DNA of 64,000 bases, from the NCBI GenBank assembly GCA_041741415.1, contig JBGSKC010000028.1:124001-188000 (forward strand), in the 5' to 3' direction. The DNA is from JANQTF01 sp041741415 (lineage in GTDB: Bacteria; Bacteroidota; Bacteroidia; J057). Shown here piece after piece: positions 8,060 to 16,044 of the stretch. The position numbers were made by a program, and so were the translations under genes. Every line of letters begins with the position of its first letter. The stretch's first letter is position 1. The notes beneath the pieces were generated by a model that did not search any database, was not told the origin of the DNA, and worked only from the letters and a program-made list of their open reading frames with translations.

Positions 8060-9495
8060 TTGATTTGCAGATCTGCGTGAAAGTAAAGCCCGCCCTGCTG
8101 AAGGTGATTCCAAGCGTATTCGATGCGCAGCAACATATCGTAAAATCCGATCAGGTTCATCCCGAAGCCATAGCTGTAGAGCCACTGGCGCTGAAAGGAC
8201 TGGTCGGCGTTGCTGAAAGAATCGTCGCTGAGGTAGGCTGCATCAAAAAACGCAGTAAGATACAGCCCCAATTGGACATCCCTGAACTTTGGGTACGGAA
8301 TCTGATCAATATGCAGAATTTGGCGGGGAAAGAGGGCATACTTCCACTCCGACTTCCCTACACCCTGGTATGTGGAAGCCATGGCATAGGGCTGATACCC
8401 CCGAAGATTGGTACTCATGCCCAGAAATTCACTGCGATCAATGCCCAGGGTACTTTTCGCGAAAAAGGGAACCCGCTGGCCAATGGTCCAAATGTGATGG
8501 CTGCCATAGGCAAAATTCCACCTCCCACCCAAAGGCAGATGATGCGCCCAGCTCAGGCCCACTTTGCCAAAGCTGGTGCTGGCAACCTTCGCCGGGCCAC
8601 CCGTGATCCTGCCCATTACCTGGTACTTCCAACCACTCATCGGATAGCCCCTGTAATCGCGGCGATCTTCGAAAAACTGAACCAGCAAGCCCGGATATCG
8701 ATCCACGCCACGGGCATTGGTCAGGGTGTTGGCTGGTTGACCCTCCAGCGAAAAGGCATAAAGGCTGTCTGAGAACTGAAAAGAATGATAATGCAGCTCC
8801 ACATACAGGGTTTTGTACAGATCAAATCGCTTTCTTACCCCGGCATAGGCCTCCCACGAAGTTTGCAACGGCTCCGTTTCGACCCTGCGCCATTGCGCCT
8901 TTCCTCCTTCTGTGCCGATAATGGTTTCATGCTGGTTGTTGTAGCGCAGACCAAGACGGGTATTCAGCCTGGAAAACTGCAGGGCTGGCCATAGCAAATC
9001 CACCGACAACCGCTGTGAAAAGCCAAGGTGGCCCCCAACGGTGAGGGTTTCATTCCGGCCTGTGATGTTGCGCCATTCAACGGAACCACCATACACCAGG
9101 CGATGAAAATCCAGGGCCAGTACGGCATTTACCAGGTCATAACTGTTTCGCTCCTCCACCTCCAGCAAAGGCGCTCCCACTACATACCAGCGCTCTACCA
9201 CCTTTACAGTCAGGTGGATCGTATCGCCAACAGGAAAGGACTGAATGCTGACCTCGTTGAACAGGCCAAGGTTGTAGATATTGTCGCGGCTGCGGGTGAG
9301 GGCTGCTTCCAGCACGTGTGAATCCAGGGTATCCCCCTGGTGTACAGTCATTTCGTTCAAAATGACCCTGTGCTGGGTTTTGTTGGCTCCTTCAATCGCA
9401 ATAGCCCCAACGACAACTTCGCCCGTGGCAGGTGCCGACAGCAGAAAGGAGGGAAAGGCGAGCAGGAAAGGCAACAGGCATCGCCACATGAACAA
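8056..9495 (-). CDS. Single-POTRA Omp85-superfamily outer-membrane protein
   Basis: A 479-residue protein with signal peptide (MWRCLLPFLLAFPSFLLSA), one POTRA-like domain at about residues 27-102 (VGAIAIEGANKTQHRVILNE, then DNIYNLGLFNEVSI and TIHLTVKVVERW) and a C-terminal barrel from about residue 110 with many Tyr/Trp/Gly strand ends. The VERW segment is typical of Omp85/ShlB-type POTRA ends. It is distinct from the BamA at 2603. It starts five bases after the CBS gene stop and overlaps nadK by four bases. It may help place particular outer-membrane proteins or lipids, as BamA/TamA-family members do, but the substrate is not known. In-frame ATG at 9489 is an alternative start. Confidence 0.85.
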   Translation of the reverse strand: MFMWRCLLPFLLAFPSFLLSAPATGEVVVGAIAIEGANKTQHRVILNEMTVHQGDTLDSHVLEAALTRSRDNIYNLGLFNEVSIQSFPVGDTIHLTVKVVERWYVVGAPLLEVEERNSYDLVNAVLALDFHRLVYGGSVEWRNITGRNETLTVGGHLGFSQRLSVDLLWPALQFSRLNTRLGLRYNNQHETIIGTEGGKAQWRRVETEPLQTSWEAYAGVRKRFDLYKTLYVELHYHSFQFSDSLYAFSLEGQPANTLTNARGVDRYPGLLVQFFEDRRDYRGYPMSGWKYQVMGRITGGPAKVASTSFGKVGLSWAHHLPLGGRWNFAYGSHHIWTIGQRVPFFAKSTLGIDRSEFLGMSTNLRGYQPYAMASTYQGVGKSEWKYALFPRQILHIDQIPYPKFRDVQLGLYLTAFFDAAYLSDDSFSNADQSFQRQWLYSYGFGMNLIGFYDMLLRIEYAWNHLQQGGLYFHADLQIK

Positions 9496-9500
9496 AAGGG

Positions 9501-10166
9501 CTACATGTTGAGGTACCGCATCAGCGCTTCGATGTTGCGCTTGTAATCCTCCAGCGGCTCAATCTTGTGGTAGGTGCGGATGATCTGATAGTTAAACCGC
9601 TCAAATGAAGCTGTAACGCGGCTAAGGTCTTCTACATTGAGCTTCATCGTGATCCACACCACATGGCCGTCGGGGTGAGACCAAAGGTAAAGCGAAAGTA
9701 CCTTGATATTTTCAGATTCGGTGATCCGCCCGAGTTCGGAGAGGGAATACCCGTTTTTGGGAACCTCCAGCACGATGATACCGCCGGGCTGATTCACTGC
9801 GAAAAGCCTGCCCAGAAAAGGAGTGAGCTCTCGGAAGGTAATCACACCGAGGTAGGCACTTTCCTCATCAAGCACGGCAAGCACCTCCAGCTTGAGGTTC
9901 GCCATGAGGTCAATGGCGTCGTACACGTGATTGCCCTCGTGGATGAAGGCAGTATCCCAGCCATTAAACTTCGCCTCACCCACCGTAAGCTCCAGGCTGG
10001 CTGCGTCGAGGATGTCGTTTTCTGTGATCAGACCCAGAAAAGCATGATTATCTACTACGGGGAGCTGCCCGAGCTTGAACTCGTTCATCCAATCCAGCGC
10101 CCTGGTCACAGGTTCTTTCGATGTGATGGAAGGCACGTAGTTGGAGATGAGTTCGGAAACCAGCAT
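9501..10166 (-). CDS. CBS-domain protein with C-terminal ACT-like domain
   Basis: A 221-residue cytoplasmic protein. Residues 1-60 (ITSKEPVTRALDWMNEFKLGQLPVV, then FLGLITENDIL) and about 73-125 (LAVLDEESAYLGVITFREL) form a CBS pair, which usually binds adenine nucleotides. The remainder (GGIIVLEVPKNGYSLSELGRI and later VVWITMKLNVEDL) looks like an ACT-type regulatory fold. No catalytic domain is present, so it is probably a small sensor. It lies one base after the hydrolase stop and five bases before the Omp85 start, immediately upstream of nadK; a link to the adenylate or NAD(P) state is a reasonable guess only. Confidence 0.85.
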   Translation of the reverse strand: MLVSELISNYVPSITSKEPVTRALDWMNEFKLGQLPVVDNHAFLGLITENDILDAASLELTVGEAKFNGWDTAFIHEGNHVYDAIDLMANLKLEVLAVLDEESAYLGVITFRELTPFLGRLFAVNQPGGIIVLEVPKNGYSLSELGRITESENIKVLSLYLWSHPDGHVVWITMKLNVEDLSRVTASFERFNYQIIRTYHKIEPLEDYKRNIEALMRYLNM

Positions 10167-10167
10167 A

Positions 10168-10938
10168 TCAGGTGATGAGTTCGTGGTGCTTCGTCAAAAA
10201 GGCGGACACAATACGGTTGAAGGGCCCTGGTTGTTCCATCATGGGGGCGTGGCCACAGCGGTCGATGAAGTGCAACTCTGTGTTGGGCATCAGGCGGTCG
10301 AACTCATGGGCAACGTGACAAGGAGTAATGTTATCATTCAGGCCCCAGATAAGCAAGGTTGGCACCTGAATCTGGGTAATTTCTTTGGCCATATTGTGGC
10401 GCTGAGCCGAGCGGGCAATCCGGAGAATGCGCAAAGTTTTGAAGTTATTTCCCACAATTTCAAATACTTCATCGACCAGTTCTTTCGTCGCGGTTTCAGG
10501 AGAATAAAATGTGTAGGCCACCCGCTCTTTGATATACTCATAGGAGCCACGCTTGGGAAAACCGCTGCCCATACCCGATTCAAACAACCCGCTACTACCC
10601 GTCAGGATCATCGACTTCACCTTGTTGGGGTTTCGAAGCGTGTACACCAAGGCTATGTGCCCGCCCAGACTGTTGCCCAGCAACGAAGCGGTCTCAATCC
10701 CCATCGTTTCAACAAACTCCTCCAGGTAATCCGTCAGGCCGTCTACTGAAGCATCGGCATGAGATTTTTCATAGATAGGCAATAGCGGGATCACCACCCG
10801 GTACTGGGTGCTGAAAGCATCAAAGACATCCTGAAAATTGCTCAAAGCACCAAATAAGCCGTGCAACAGTAGCAACACAGGTCCCTTTCCTGATTCCACA
10901 TAGGGAAAGCCGTTTATGTCCTTGATTTCTGGGGTCAT
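10168..10938 (-). CDS. Alpha/beta-fold hydrolase
   Basis: A 256-residue hydrolase with an oxyanion-region HGLFG near residue 26, the nucleophile elbow GNSLGG (Ser near residue 90), an acid in WGLNDN and the final His in RCGHAPMMEQP, a full catalytic triad. There is no signal peptide, so it acts in the cytoplasm. Substrate is unknown; the family covers esterases, C-C hydrolases and MenH-like enzymes. Its ATG overlaps the TGA of the upstream amidotransferase gene by four bases and its stop is one base from the CBS gene, so it belongs to a tightly coupled operon. Confidence 0.9.
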   Translation of the reverse strand: MTPEIKDINGFPYVESGKGPVLLLLHGLFGALSNFQDVFDAFSTQYRVVIPLLPIYEKSHADASVDGLTDYLEEFVETMGIETASLLGNSLGGHIALVYTLRNPNKVKSMILTGSSGLFESGMGSGFPKRGSYEYIKERVAYTFYSPETATKELVDEVFEIVGNNFKTLRILRIARSAQRHNMAKEITQIQVPTLLIWGLNDNITPCHVAHEFDRLMPNTELHFIDRCGHAPMMEQPGPFNRIVSAFLTKHHELIT

Positions 10939-11522
10939 AGTCCTTGGTGTTGTCTTGCCCGAATCTCAACGATCCAGTTTTGGATCATGTCGGGGCCTTG
11001 GGGAGTGAGGATTGACTCTGGATGAAACTGAATCCCGGCTAAATTATAGATTTTGTGCTGGATTCCCATCACCTCTCCTTGTTCTGTCCAGGCTGTTACC
11101 TCCAACTCCTCAGGAAGACTGGCCGGGCATACCACCAGGGAATGATACCGCATTACCTGCAGGGGGGAAGGAAGGTTGGCAAACAGGCTATTTTGCTTGT
11201 GAAGAACCAGGGTAGTTTTGCCATGCATGGGCCTTGCTGCATGTACTACCTTTGCGCCCATTTGTTCTGCAATCAATTGATGGCCAAGGCATACACCAAG
11301 AATGGGGATTTTTCCTGTCAATTGATCGACGATTGTTACCGAGATGCCGCTGTCTGCAGGCCGCCCCGGGCCGGGTGAAATCACAATTCCCGCGGGTGGG
11401 TTGCTGATGATGGTTTCCAGACTTATCTCGTCATTTTTCGCAACCTCTACCCTCGCCTCCTGCCGGAGCAAAGCCACGAGATTAAAAGTAAAGGAATCGT
11501 AATTGTCGATCACGAGGATCAT
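10935..11522 (-). CDS. pabA: Anthranilate/aminodeoxychorismate synthase component II (glutamine amidotransferase)
   Basis: A 195-residue class I glutamine amidotransferase subunit: IDNYDSFTFN at the N-terminus, nucleophile Cys in GVCLGHQ, and the His/Glu pair in FHPES. It releases ammonia from glutamine for a chorismate-using partner in folate (PabB) or tryptophan (TrpE) synthesis. No pabB or trpE is in the window, so trpG is equally possible. The four-base overlap with a hydrolase and the downstream CBS and outer-membrane genes are an unusual setting. Enzyme class is firm, pathway is not. Confidence 0.9.
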   Translation of the reverse strand: MILVIDNYDSFTFNLVALLRQEARVEVAKNDEISLETIISNPPAGIVISPGPGRPADSGISVTIVDQLTGKIPILGVCLGHQLIAEQMGAKVVHAARPMHGKTTLVLHKQNSLFANLPSPLQVMRYHSLVVCPASLPEELEVTAWTEQGEVMGIQHKIYNLAGIQFHPESILTPQGPDMIQNWIVEIRARQHQGL

Positions 11523-11546
11523 GAGGCAGCAAACGGCACGGGCGGA

Positions 11547-12149
11547 TTAACGAACCGCCCCAGGCTTAATGGGAACGGGGATAGAGGTACTTGGTTCAGG
11601 GGTAGCTTCGGGCGCGCCAACCCCGATCCGGTTGATCTGCTGATTGGCTTTTTGAAGGGCATCCTGCCCCATTCCCAGGGCATAGCCCGAGAAATTGCGA
11701 ACGGAAGGATAGAGCACAGAACCGCTTTTATGCTCATTGGTGGGAAAATTGAAATTAGCCAGCAGTACCAGTGCCACACTCAGGAGAAGGGTTGCCACCA
11801 GACCACCAAAAATGGCACCCAAGGCGTTATCAAGTTTGATTTTCAGCTTGCTCAAGCCGTTGGTGACAACACCGAGCGCGGCGGAAACCACCACATATAC
11901 CACCACAAAAGCCGTCGCAAAGCTAAGCAGGGCCAGTACCTGCGGCTCGAGCCGCACATTGAGAAAGTCGAGATAAAGGCTCTGGGCAAGGATTCGAAGG
12001 TTAAGCGCCGCCAGCAATGAAATCGCAATGGTCATCACCCGGTTGCTCATTGGAAGGAACCCTTTAGTGGCACCGCGGTACATGCCATAAATGATAACGC
12101 CGCCCAGAATGAGATCGAGTGGGTTGAGTATCAGGGTAGAAGAATCCAT
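11547..12149 (-). CDS. CvpA family membrane protein
   Basis: A 200-residue integral membrane protein with four hydrophobic segments (about residues 8-25, 37-55, 70-95 and 105-132), and the family signatures DLILGGVIIYGMYRGATKGF near the start and KLDNALGAIFGG in the middle. The Pro/Thr-rich tail (EATPEPSTSIPVP) is probably flexible. CvpA-family proteins are linked to colicin V production and envelope stress resistance, with no settled mechanism. It is 80 bases downstream of the yqeY gene, a pairing common in Bacteroidota, and 24 bases before the amidotransferase gene. Confidence 0.88.
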   Translation of the reverse strand: MDSSTLILNPLDLILGGVIIYGMYRGATKGFLPMSNRVMTIAISLLAALNLRILAQSLYLDFLNVRLEPQVLALLSFATAFVVVYVVVSAALGVVTNGLSKLKIKLDNALGAIFGGLVATLLLSVALVLLANFNFPTNEHKSGSVLYPSVRNFSGYALGMGQDALQKANQQINRIGVGAPEATPEPSTSIPVPIKPGAVR

Positions 12150-12229
12150 GTGGGAAGACTCAGGGTGAACAATGAAATGGGAATGGCTGGCATAAAGGAG
12201 GAAGTTGGCTGAAAGGCCAATTCCCGTAG

Positions 12230-12694
12230 TTATTCCTCGCTTTCAGTAAGAAGTTGTTTCACGATCTCGGCGATGACCTTTCCGTCAGCTTTGCCGGCAA
12301 AACGCTGGCTGGCCTGGCCCATGACCTTTCCAAGATCTTTCAGAGACGAAGCTCCCACTTCCTGAATAAGGGCTTGAAGTGCTGCGGTAAGTTCTTCTGT
12401 GGTCAAGGCTTTTGGCAAATAACGCTCAATCACAAGGAGCTCTTCCTCTTCTCCCACGGCAAGGTCATCGCGGCCATTTGCCCGGAATTGCTCAGCGGAA
12501 TCTTTGCGCTGCTTGGCCTGCTTGGTAAGAATGCGCATCTCTTCGGCTTCCGACAAAGACTCTCCGCTGCGCCCTTCGGCAGTTTCAGCCAGCATAATGG
12601 CAGATTTCAATGCGCGGATCGTCCGGAGGGAAGCCTGATCTTTGGCCCGCATGGCCGTCTTCAAATCTTGATCAAGTGTTGCTTTCAGACTCAT
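12230..12694 (-). CDS. GatB/YqeY domain protein
   Basis: A 154-residue protein matching the YqeY family along its full length: MSLKATLDQDLKTAMRAKD at the start, the helical stretch EEMRILTKQAKQRKDSAEQF, YLPKAL, and a C-terminal LGKVMGQASQRFAGKADGK that corresponds to the tail domain of GatB. The family is thought to act near tRNA-dependent amidation but its exact role is not established. Upstream of cvpA on the same strand. Confidence 0.93.
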   Translation of the reverse strand: MSLKATLDQDLKTAMRAKDQASLRTIRALKSAIMLAETAEGRSGESLSEAEEMRILTKQAKQRKDSAEQFRANGRDDLAVGEEEELLVIERYLPKALTTEELTAALQALIQEVGASSLKDLGKVMGQASQRFAGKADGKVIAEIVKQLLTESEE

Positions 12695-12720
12695 GGGTCA
12701 TTAATCAGAATACCAGCAAG

Positions 12721-13188
12721 TTACAAATTATTTAACAAAATGGAAGCCGGCTGCTCTTCTCCAAAATATTTTCCTTTGCCTCCGCCAGGTTTGTAGCAGT
12801 AAATATAGAGCGGATCGTCTGTATAGCCGAAAAACGCCTCAAATTTGAACTCCAGATCCTGCAGAAACACCACATTGCTCCAGCCGGAGAAATACCGGTT
12901 TTTGAAGTCAATCACGGGCTGCTTTTCTGGCTCAAAGGTCACAAACAGGATCTGCACGTTTCTGAAAGACTCTCGCTGAGCAGCGATCCAGGTGGCCTGC
13001 TGGTTGCAGTGCTCGCACCAGGGATCAAAATAAACAATCAAAGCAGACTTTGACTGGTTGAGCTTGTCTGCGCCATACACAGCTCCATTCAGGTCTGTGA
13101 AGGAAAATTTCGGAACAGACAACTGCGCAGACAAAGGCATGACCATCAGGAGCGCAAGCAGGGTGAGGAAGGACGTTACAGGTTTCAT
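12721..13188 (-). CDS. Secreted thioredoxin-fold protein
   Basis: A 155-residue protein with a signal peptide (MKPVTSFLTLLALLMVMPLSAQ), then a redoxin-type fold: FSFTDLNGAVYGADKL, IVYFDPWCEHCNQQ with a CxxC-type active site (CEHC), and VQILFVTFEPEKQPV. The CEHC pair in WCEHC is the usual position of the reactive cysteines in TlpA/ResA-like proteins. It probably acts in the periplasm on thiols. It is shorter than most TlpA proteins and lacks an extra N-terminal domain. The divergent gene at 13432 shares the upstream region. Confidence 0.82.
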   Translation of the reverse strand: MKPVTSFLTLLALLMVMPLSAQLSVPKFSFTDLNGAVYGADKLNQSKSALIVYFDPWCEHCNQQATWIAAQRESFRNVQILFVTFEPEKQPVIDFKNRYFSGWSNVVFLQDLEFKFEAFFGYTDDPLYIYCYKPGGGKGKYFGEEQPASILLNNL

Positions 13189-13431
13189 GAAATGTTGAAT
13201 TAATAAAAACCAGATTGCATGGCTGCTACGAGGGATTCACCCCTGGTAAAAATTCTTTGGTCTTAACGATCGGACGGCAAATTAGATATACGGTCAACGC
13301 TTTCCTCGAAGAAAATCTTAATTTCAACAACCGAAGCCCTGGCTGGCCATTTTCCAGGCTTCCGGCGCGCCATCTTATCCTCGGAACGGTCTTTTCAATG
13401 GTTTGTCCACTTCTATCCTACGCCTTGTAAC

Positions 13432-15087
13432 ATGACCGCTCCTGCATTTTCCAAGCCCCTGTTTTCCTGGAAACCAGTCTTGCTGGCAATTTCACTCATG
13501 TTTCCCGCCTGGGCCTGCGCCACGGATCCCCCGCCTGCGCCGCCCAAACGGGAGTTCCGGGCTGTGTGGGTAGCCACTTTCCACAATATCGACTGGCCCT
13601 CAGCCAAGGGGCTTTCCCGGCAAGCCATCCAAACCGAATGGCAGGAACTGCTCCAGCGCCAGGAGGCCAACGGCATGAACGCCCTTATCGTGCAGGTGCG
13701 GCCCAGCGGTGATGCCCTCTACCCCAGCCGCCTCGCGCCCTGGTCTGAATTTCTTTCCGGCACCCAGGGCAAGGCTCCCGCCGGAAATTTCGATCCACTC
13801 GCTTTCATGGTCCAGGCTACCCATGATGCCAACATGGAATTTCATGCCTGGCTCAATCCATTTCGCGCCATTTCCCATCAGCGATTTAGCTCAGTTTCTC
13901 CCGACAATGTAGCGCTTCTGCGCCCTGAATGGTGCTTTCAGTATGGAGAGCGCATTTATCTCAACCCCGGCTTACCAGAAGTGAGGGCCTACCTCGTGCA
14001 GGTGGTCATGGAAGTAGTCAGAAACTACGACGTAGATGGCATCCATTTCGACGATTACTTTTACCCCTACGAAGAACCGGGAAATCCTTTCAGGGGCGAT
14101 TTAACCACCTTCCAGCGATATGGAGGCGGATTTTCTGACATTCACGACTGGCGGAGGCACACCCTGGATCAATTTATCGCCACGCTCAGCGATTCGATTA
14201 AGGCGGTTAAGCCCTGGGTTAAATTTGGCATTTCTCCGGTAGGAATTTGGCGGAACAAACAGGATGACCCCAGGGGCTCGGCCACCTCCAGCAGCCACAC
14301 TGCCTACGATGTGCTTCACGCCGACGTGAGGTTTTGGCTTGTCAAAGGCTGGATCGATTACGTGGCTCCCCAGCTTTACTGGAGCACCCGCCACCCGCTG
14401 GCCAATTACCAGGAACTGCTGCCCTGGTGGGCAGCCAATTCCTTCGGCAAACATGTCTATGTGGGCCACGCGGCTTTCAAGCTGGTAGATAACCAGGAGT
14501 CGAAGTATTGGGACAACCCCAGCCAGCTGCCGCTGCAACTGGAGCTTCGCAGGGCCATGGCCGACCGCATCCATGGGGGGGTGTTTTACAGTGCCAGCTC
14601 ATTTGACAACAACCCCTTCGGCATTGAAGACCACCTGAGAGGCCGGTTTCACAGGGTGCCGGCCATGGTGCCGCCGATGCCCTGGAAAGACCCCCTGCCG
14701 CCCGGCATTCCCGGAATTCCCAATGCCCGCCGAAACCTCAGTCACGTGCTGGTGACCTGGCAGGCACCTCCGCTTGCTGCGGATGGCGATAGCGCAACGC
14801 GGTATGCTGTGTATCGGTTTGGCGAAAAAGAAATGGAAAGCACCCAAAGTATGGAGCATTTTCTCGGATACACACACTCTCCGTTATTCATTGATCACCA
14901 CCCTGCAGAAGGGAATAGTTATTACCTGATCACAGCCCTGGACCGCCTCCACAATGAAAGCGCCCCCATCAGGGCTGATCTTCCTGAATCATTTACCCCC
15001 ATTGTCCAGGAGGACCACTTCGACGAACGGGCCTGGCAGCGCGCCGCCGAGCTCACCCTTTGGACAAGGGAAATGCCTGTGAAATAA
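13432..15087 (+). CDS. GHL10 (DUF187) family glycoside hydrolase-like protein
   Basis: A 551-residue exported protein. The N-terminus is hydrophobic (LLAISLMFPAWA followed by Cys), so it is secreted or possibly a lipoprotein, though the lipobox is weak. The catalytic region (about residues 40-390) has the family opening REFRAVWVATFHNIDWPS, LIVQVRPSGDALYPS, FHAWLNPFRA, DGIHFDDYFYPY with likely catalytic acids, and YVAPQLYWS. About residues 430-520 form a fibronectin III-like domain (HVLVTWQAPPLAADGD). Members act on, or are suspected to act on, cell-wall or other polysaccharides. It is followed by a lipoprotein gene 79 bases downstream. Confidence 0.9.
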   Translation: MTAPAFSKPLFSWKPVLLAISLMFPAWACATDPPPAPPKREFRAVWVATFHNIDWPSAKGLSRQAIQTEWQELLQRQEANGMNALIVQVRPSGDALYPSRLAPWSEFLSGTQGKAPAGNFDPLAFMVQATHDANMEFHAWLNPFRAISHQRFSSVSPDNVALLRPEWCFQYGERIYLNPGLPEVRAYLVQVVMEVVRNYDVDGIHFDDYFYPYEEPGNPFRGDLTTFQRYGGGFSDIHDWRRHTLDQFIATLSDSIKAVKPWVKFGISPVGIWRNKQDDPRGSATSSSHTAYDVLHADVRFWLVKGWIDYVAPQLYWSTRHPLANYQELLPWWAANSFGKHVYVGHAAFKLVDNQESKYWDNPSQLPLQLELRRAMADRIHGGVFYSASSFDNNPFGIEDHLRGRFHRVPAMVPPMPWKDPLPPGIPGIPNARRNLSHVLVTWQAPPLAADGDSATRYAVYRFGEKEMESTQSMEHFLGYTHSPLFIDHHPAEGNSYYLITALDRLHNESAPIRADLPESFTPIVQEDHFDERAWQRAAELTLWTREMPVK

Positions 15088-15166
15088 GCAGGAGCTTTTA
15101 GGCAGAATGAGCAGGACCGCTTATGTTTGCCACCTGATTTCTCCTCAAGACTCCAATTTTCCTGTA

Positions 15167-15736
15167 ATGAAGCAGTTCCATACAGTTTCAGGCCTGGCTC
15201 TCCTCCTGATGTTTTTCGCCCTTGTTTCCTGCGATCGGAAACAGCCTGCCGAAGCCGCAACAGCCCCGGTGGAGGCTCCTTCGTGGCCTGTGGCAGTTCC
15301 CAACCCGCCGGAAGGCGAGAGGCTTGTTAACAGGTTTGAGCCCAGAGCACTTGAACTGGGTGACGTGGAACTCAACATAATGCTACCCGCAGGGGTGGAA
15401 TTGAAGGCACAGGGGGAAGATGGTGTCTGGGTGCTGGAGGATTCGGGCAAACTTTTCAGCCTTCGGGTGGAAACCGACAGCAAACCACTGGAGCAACTGG
15501 TCGAGAGCTGGCGCACCAGTACAGAAGGATACCAGTTTCTGGGAGCACCGATCGAGACGCCCGCCGGAACCCTGATGGAGCTGGGCCACAACGGCTTCAA
15601 GGAATTTCATGTGGAGTACGTGCTGGAAAACGGCAAACAATTTATTCGCCTTTCCAATACCAAGGACAAGCCATTTTCGGAATTTCATGCCGGGCAAATG
15701 TTCCACGCCTGCCGAACGGCCAAGGTCAAAAGCTGA
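15167..15736 (+). CDS. Predicted lipoprotein of unknown function
   Basis: A 189-residue protein. The start at 15167 gives a type II signal peptide with lipobox ALVSC (Cys 22); the longer frame from 15107 lacks one. The mature part begins with an Ala/Pro/Glu linker and then a small alpha/beta domain (LELGDVELNIMLPAGVELKA, DGVWVLEDSGKLFSLRVET, ETPAGTLMELGHNGFKEFHVEYV). I do not recognise the family. It may be co-transcribed with the GHL10 gene before it. Confidence 0.75.
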   Translation: MKQFHTVSGLALLLMFFALVSCDRKQPAEAATAPVEAPSWPVAVPNPPEGERLVNRFEPRALELGDVELNIMLPAGVELKAQGEDGVWVLEDSGKLFSLRVETDSKPLEQLVESWRTSTEGYQFLGAPIETPAGTLMELGHNGFKEFHVEYVLENGKQFIRLSNTKDKPFSEFHAGQMFHACRTAKVKS

Positions 15737-16044
15737 TAGCAGGAAAGGCTGGCCATTGGCTGTTTTGCAAATTCCCGGCAACCCTTACAAGGGCATGAAC
15801 AATTCAGCAAATTTTCGCTGATACTTTTTGATTTCGCTGCAAATCCGGCAACCTTTGTGGTCCTCAAATCCACCAGTAGAATGAACATTTTCTGATGGAT
15901 TTGTGGAAAAAAAGCGAAGCTTTTTCCGCAAGGAAGCACCAAAAGTCGGGTTAGATTTTTTCGTGAAAACGTCCCCTCATCAAGGTATTTCTCGTAGCAG
16001 GAGAGAGTTTTTTCAAGCAAACGAATCGATTGTTCGGAGTCCCC
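15737..16044. other. Intergenic region upstream of sucA
   Basis: 308 bases with no convincing gene. It holds an 8-bp inverted repeat (15865-15872 with 15896-15903, loop 23 bases) and a short A-rich hairpin around 15904-15925 that could be either a leader structure of sucA or a late terminator for the lipoprotein gene. No exact TAnnTTTG promoter was found; GCAACCTTTG at 15849-15858 is one base off. Confidence 0.5.

Noticed and set aside
12721..15087. Horizontal island or mobile element around the mixed genes
   Set aside because: No transposase, integrase, terminal repeats or clear change in composition was seen.
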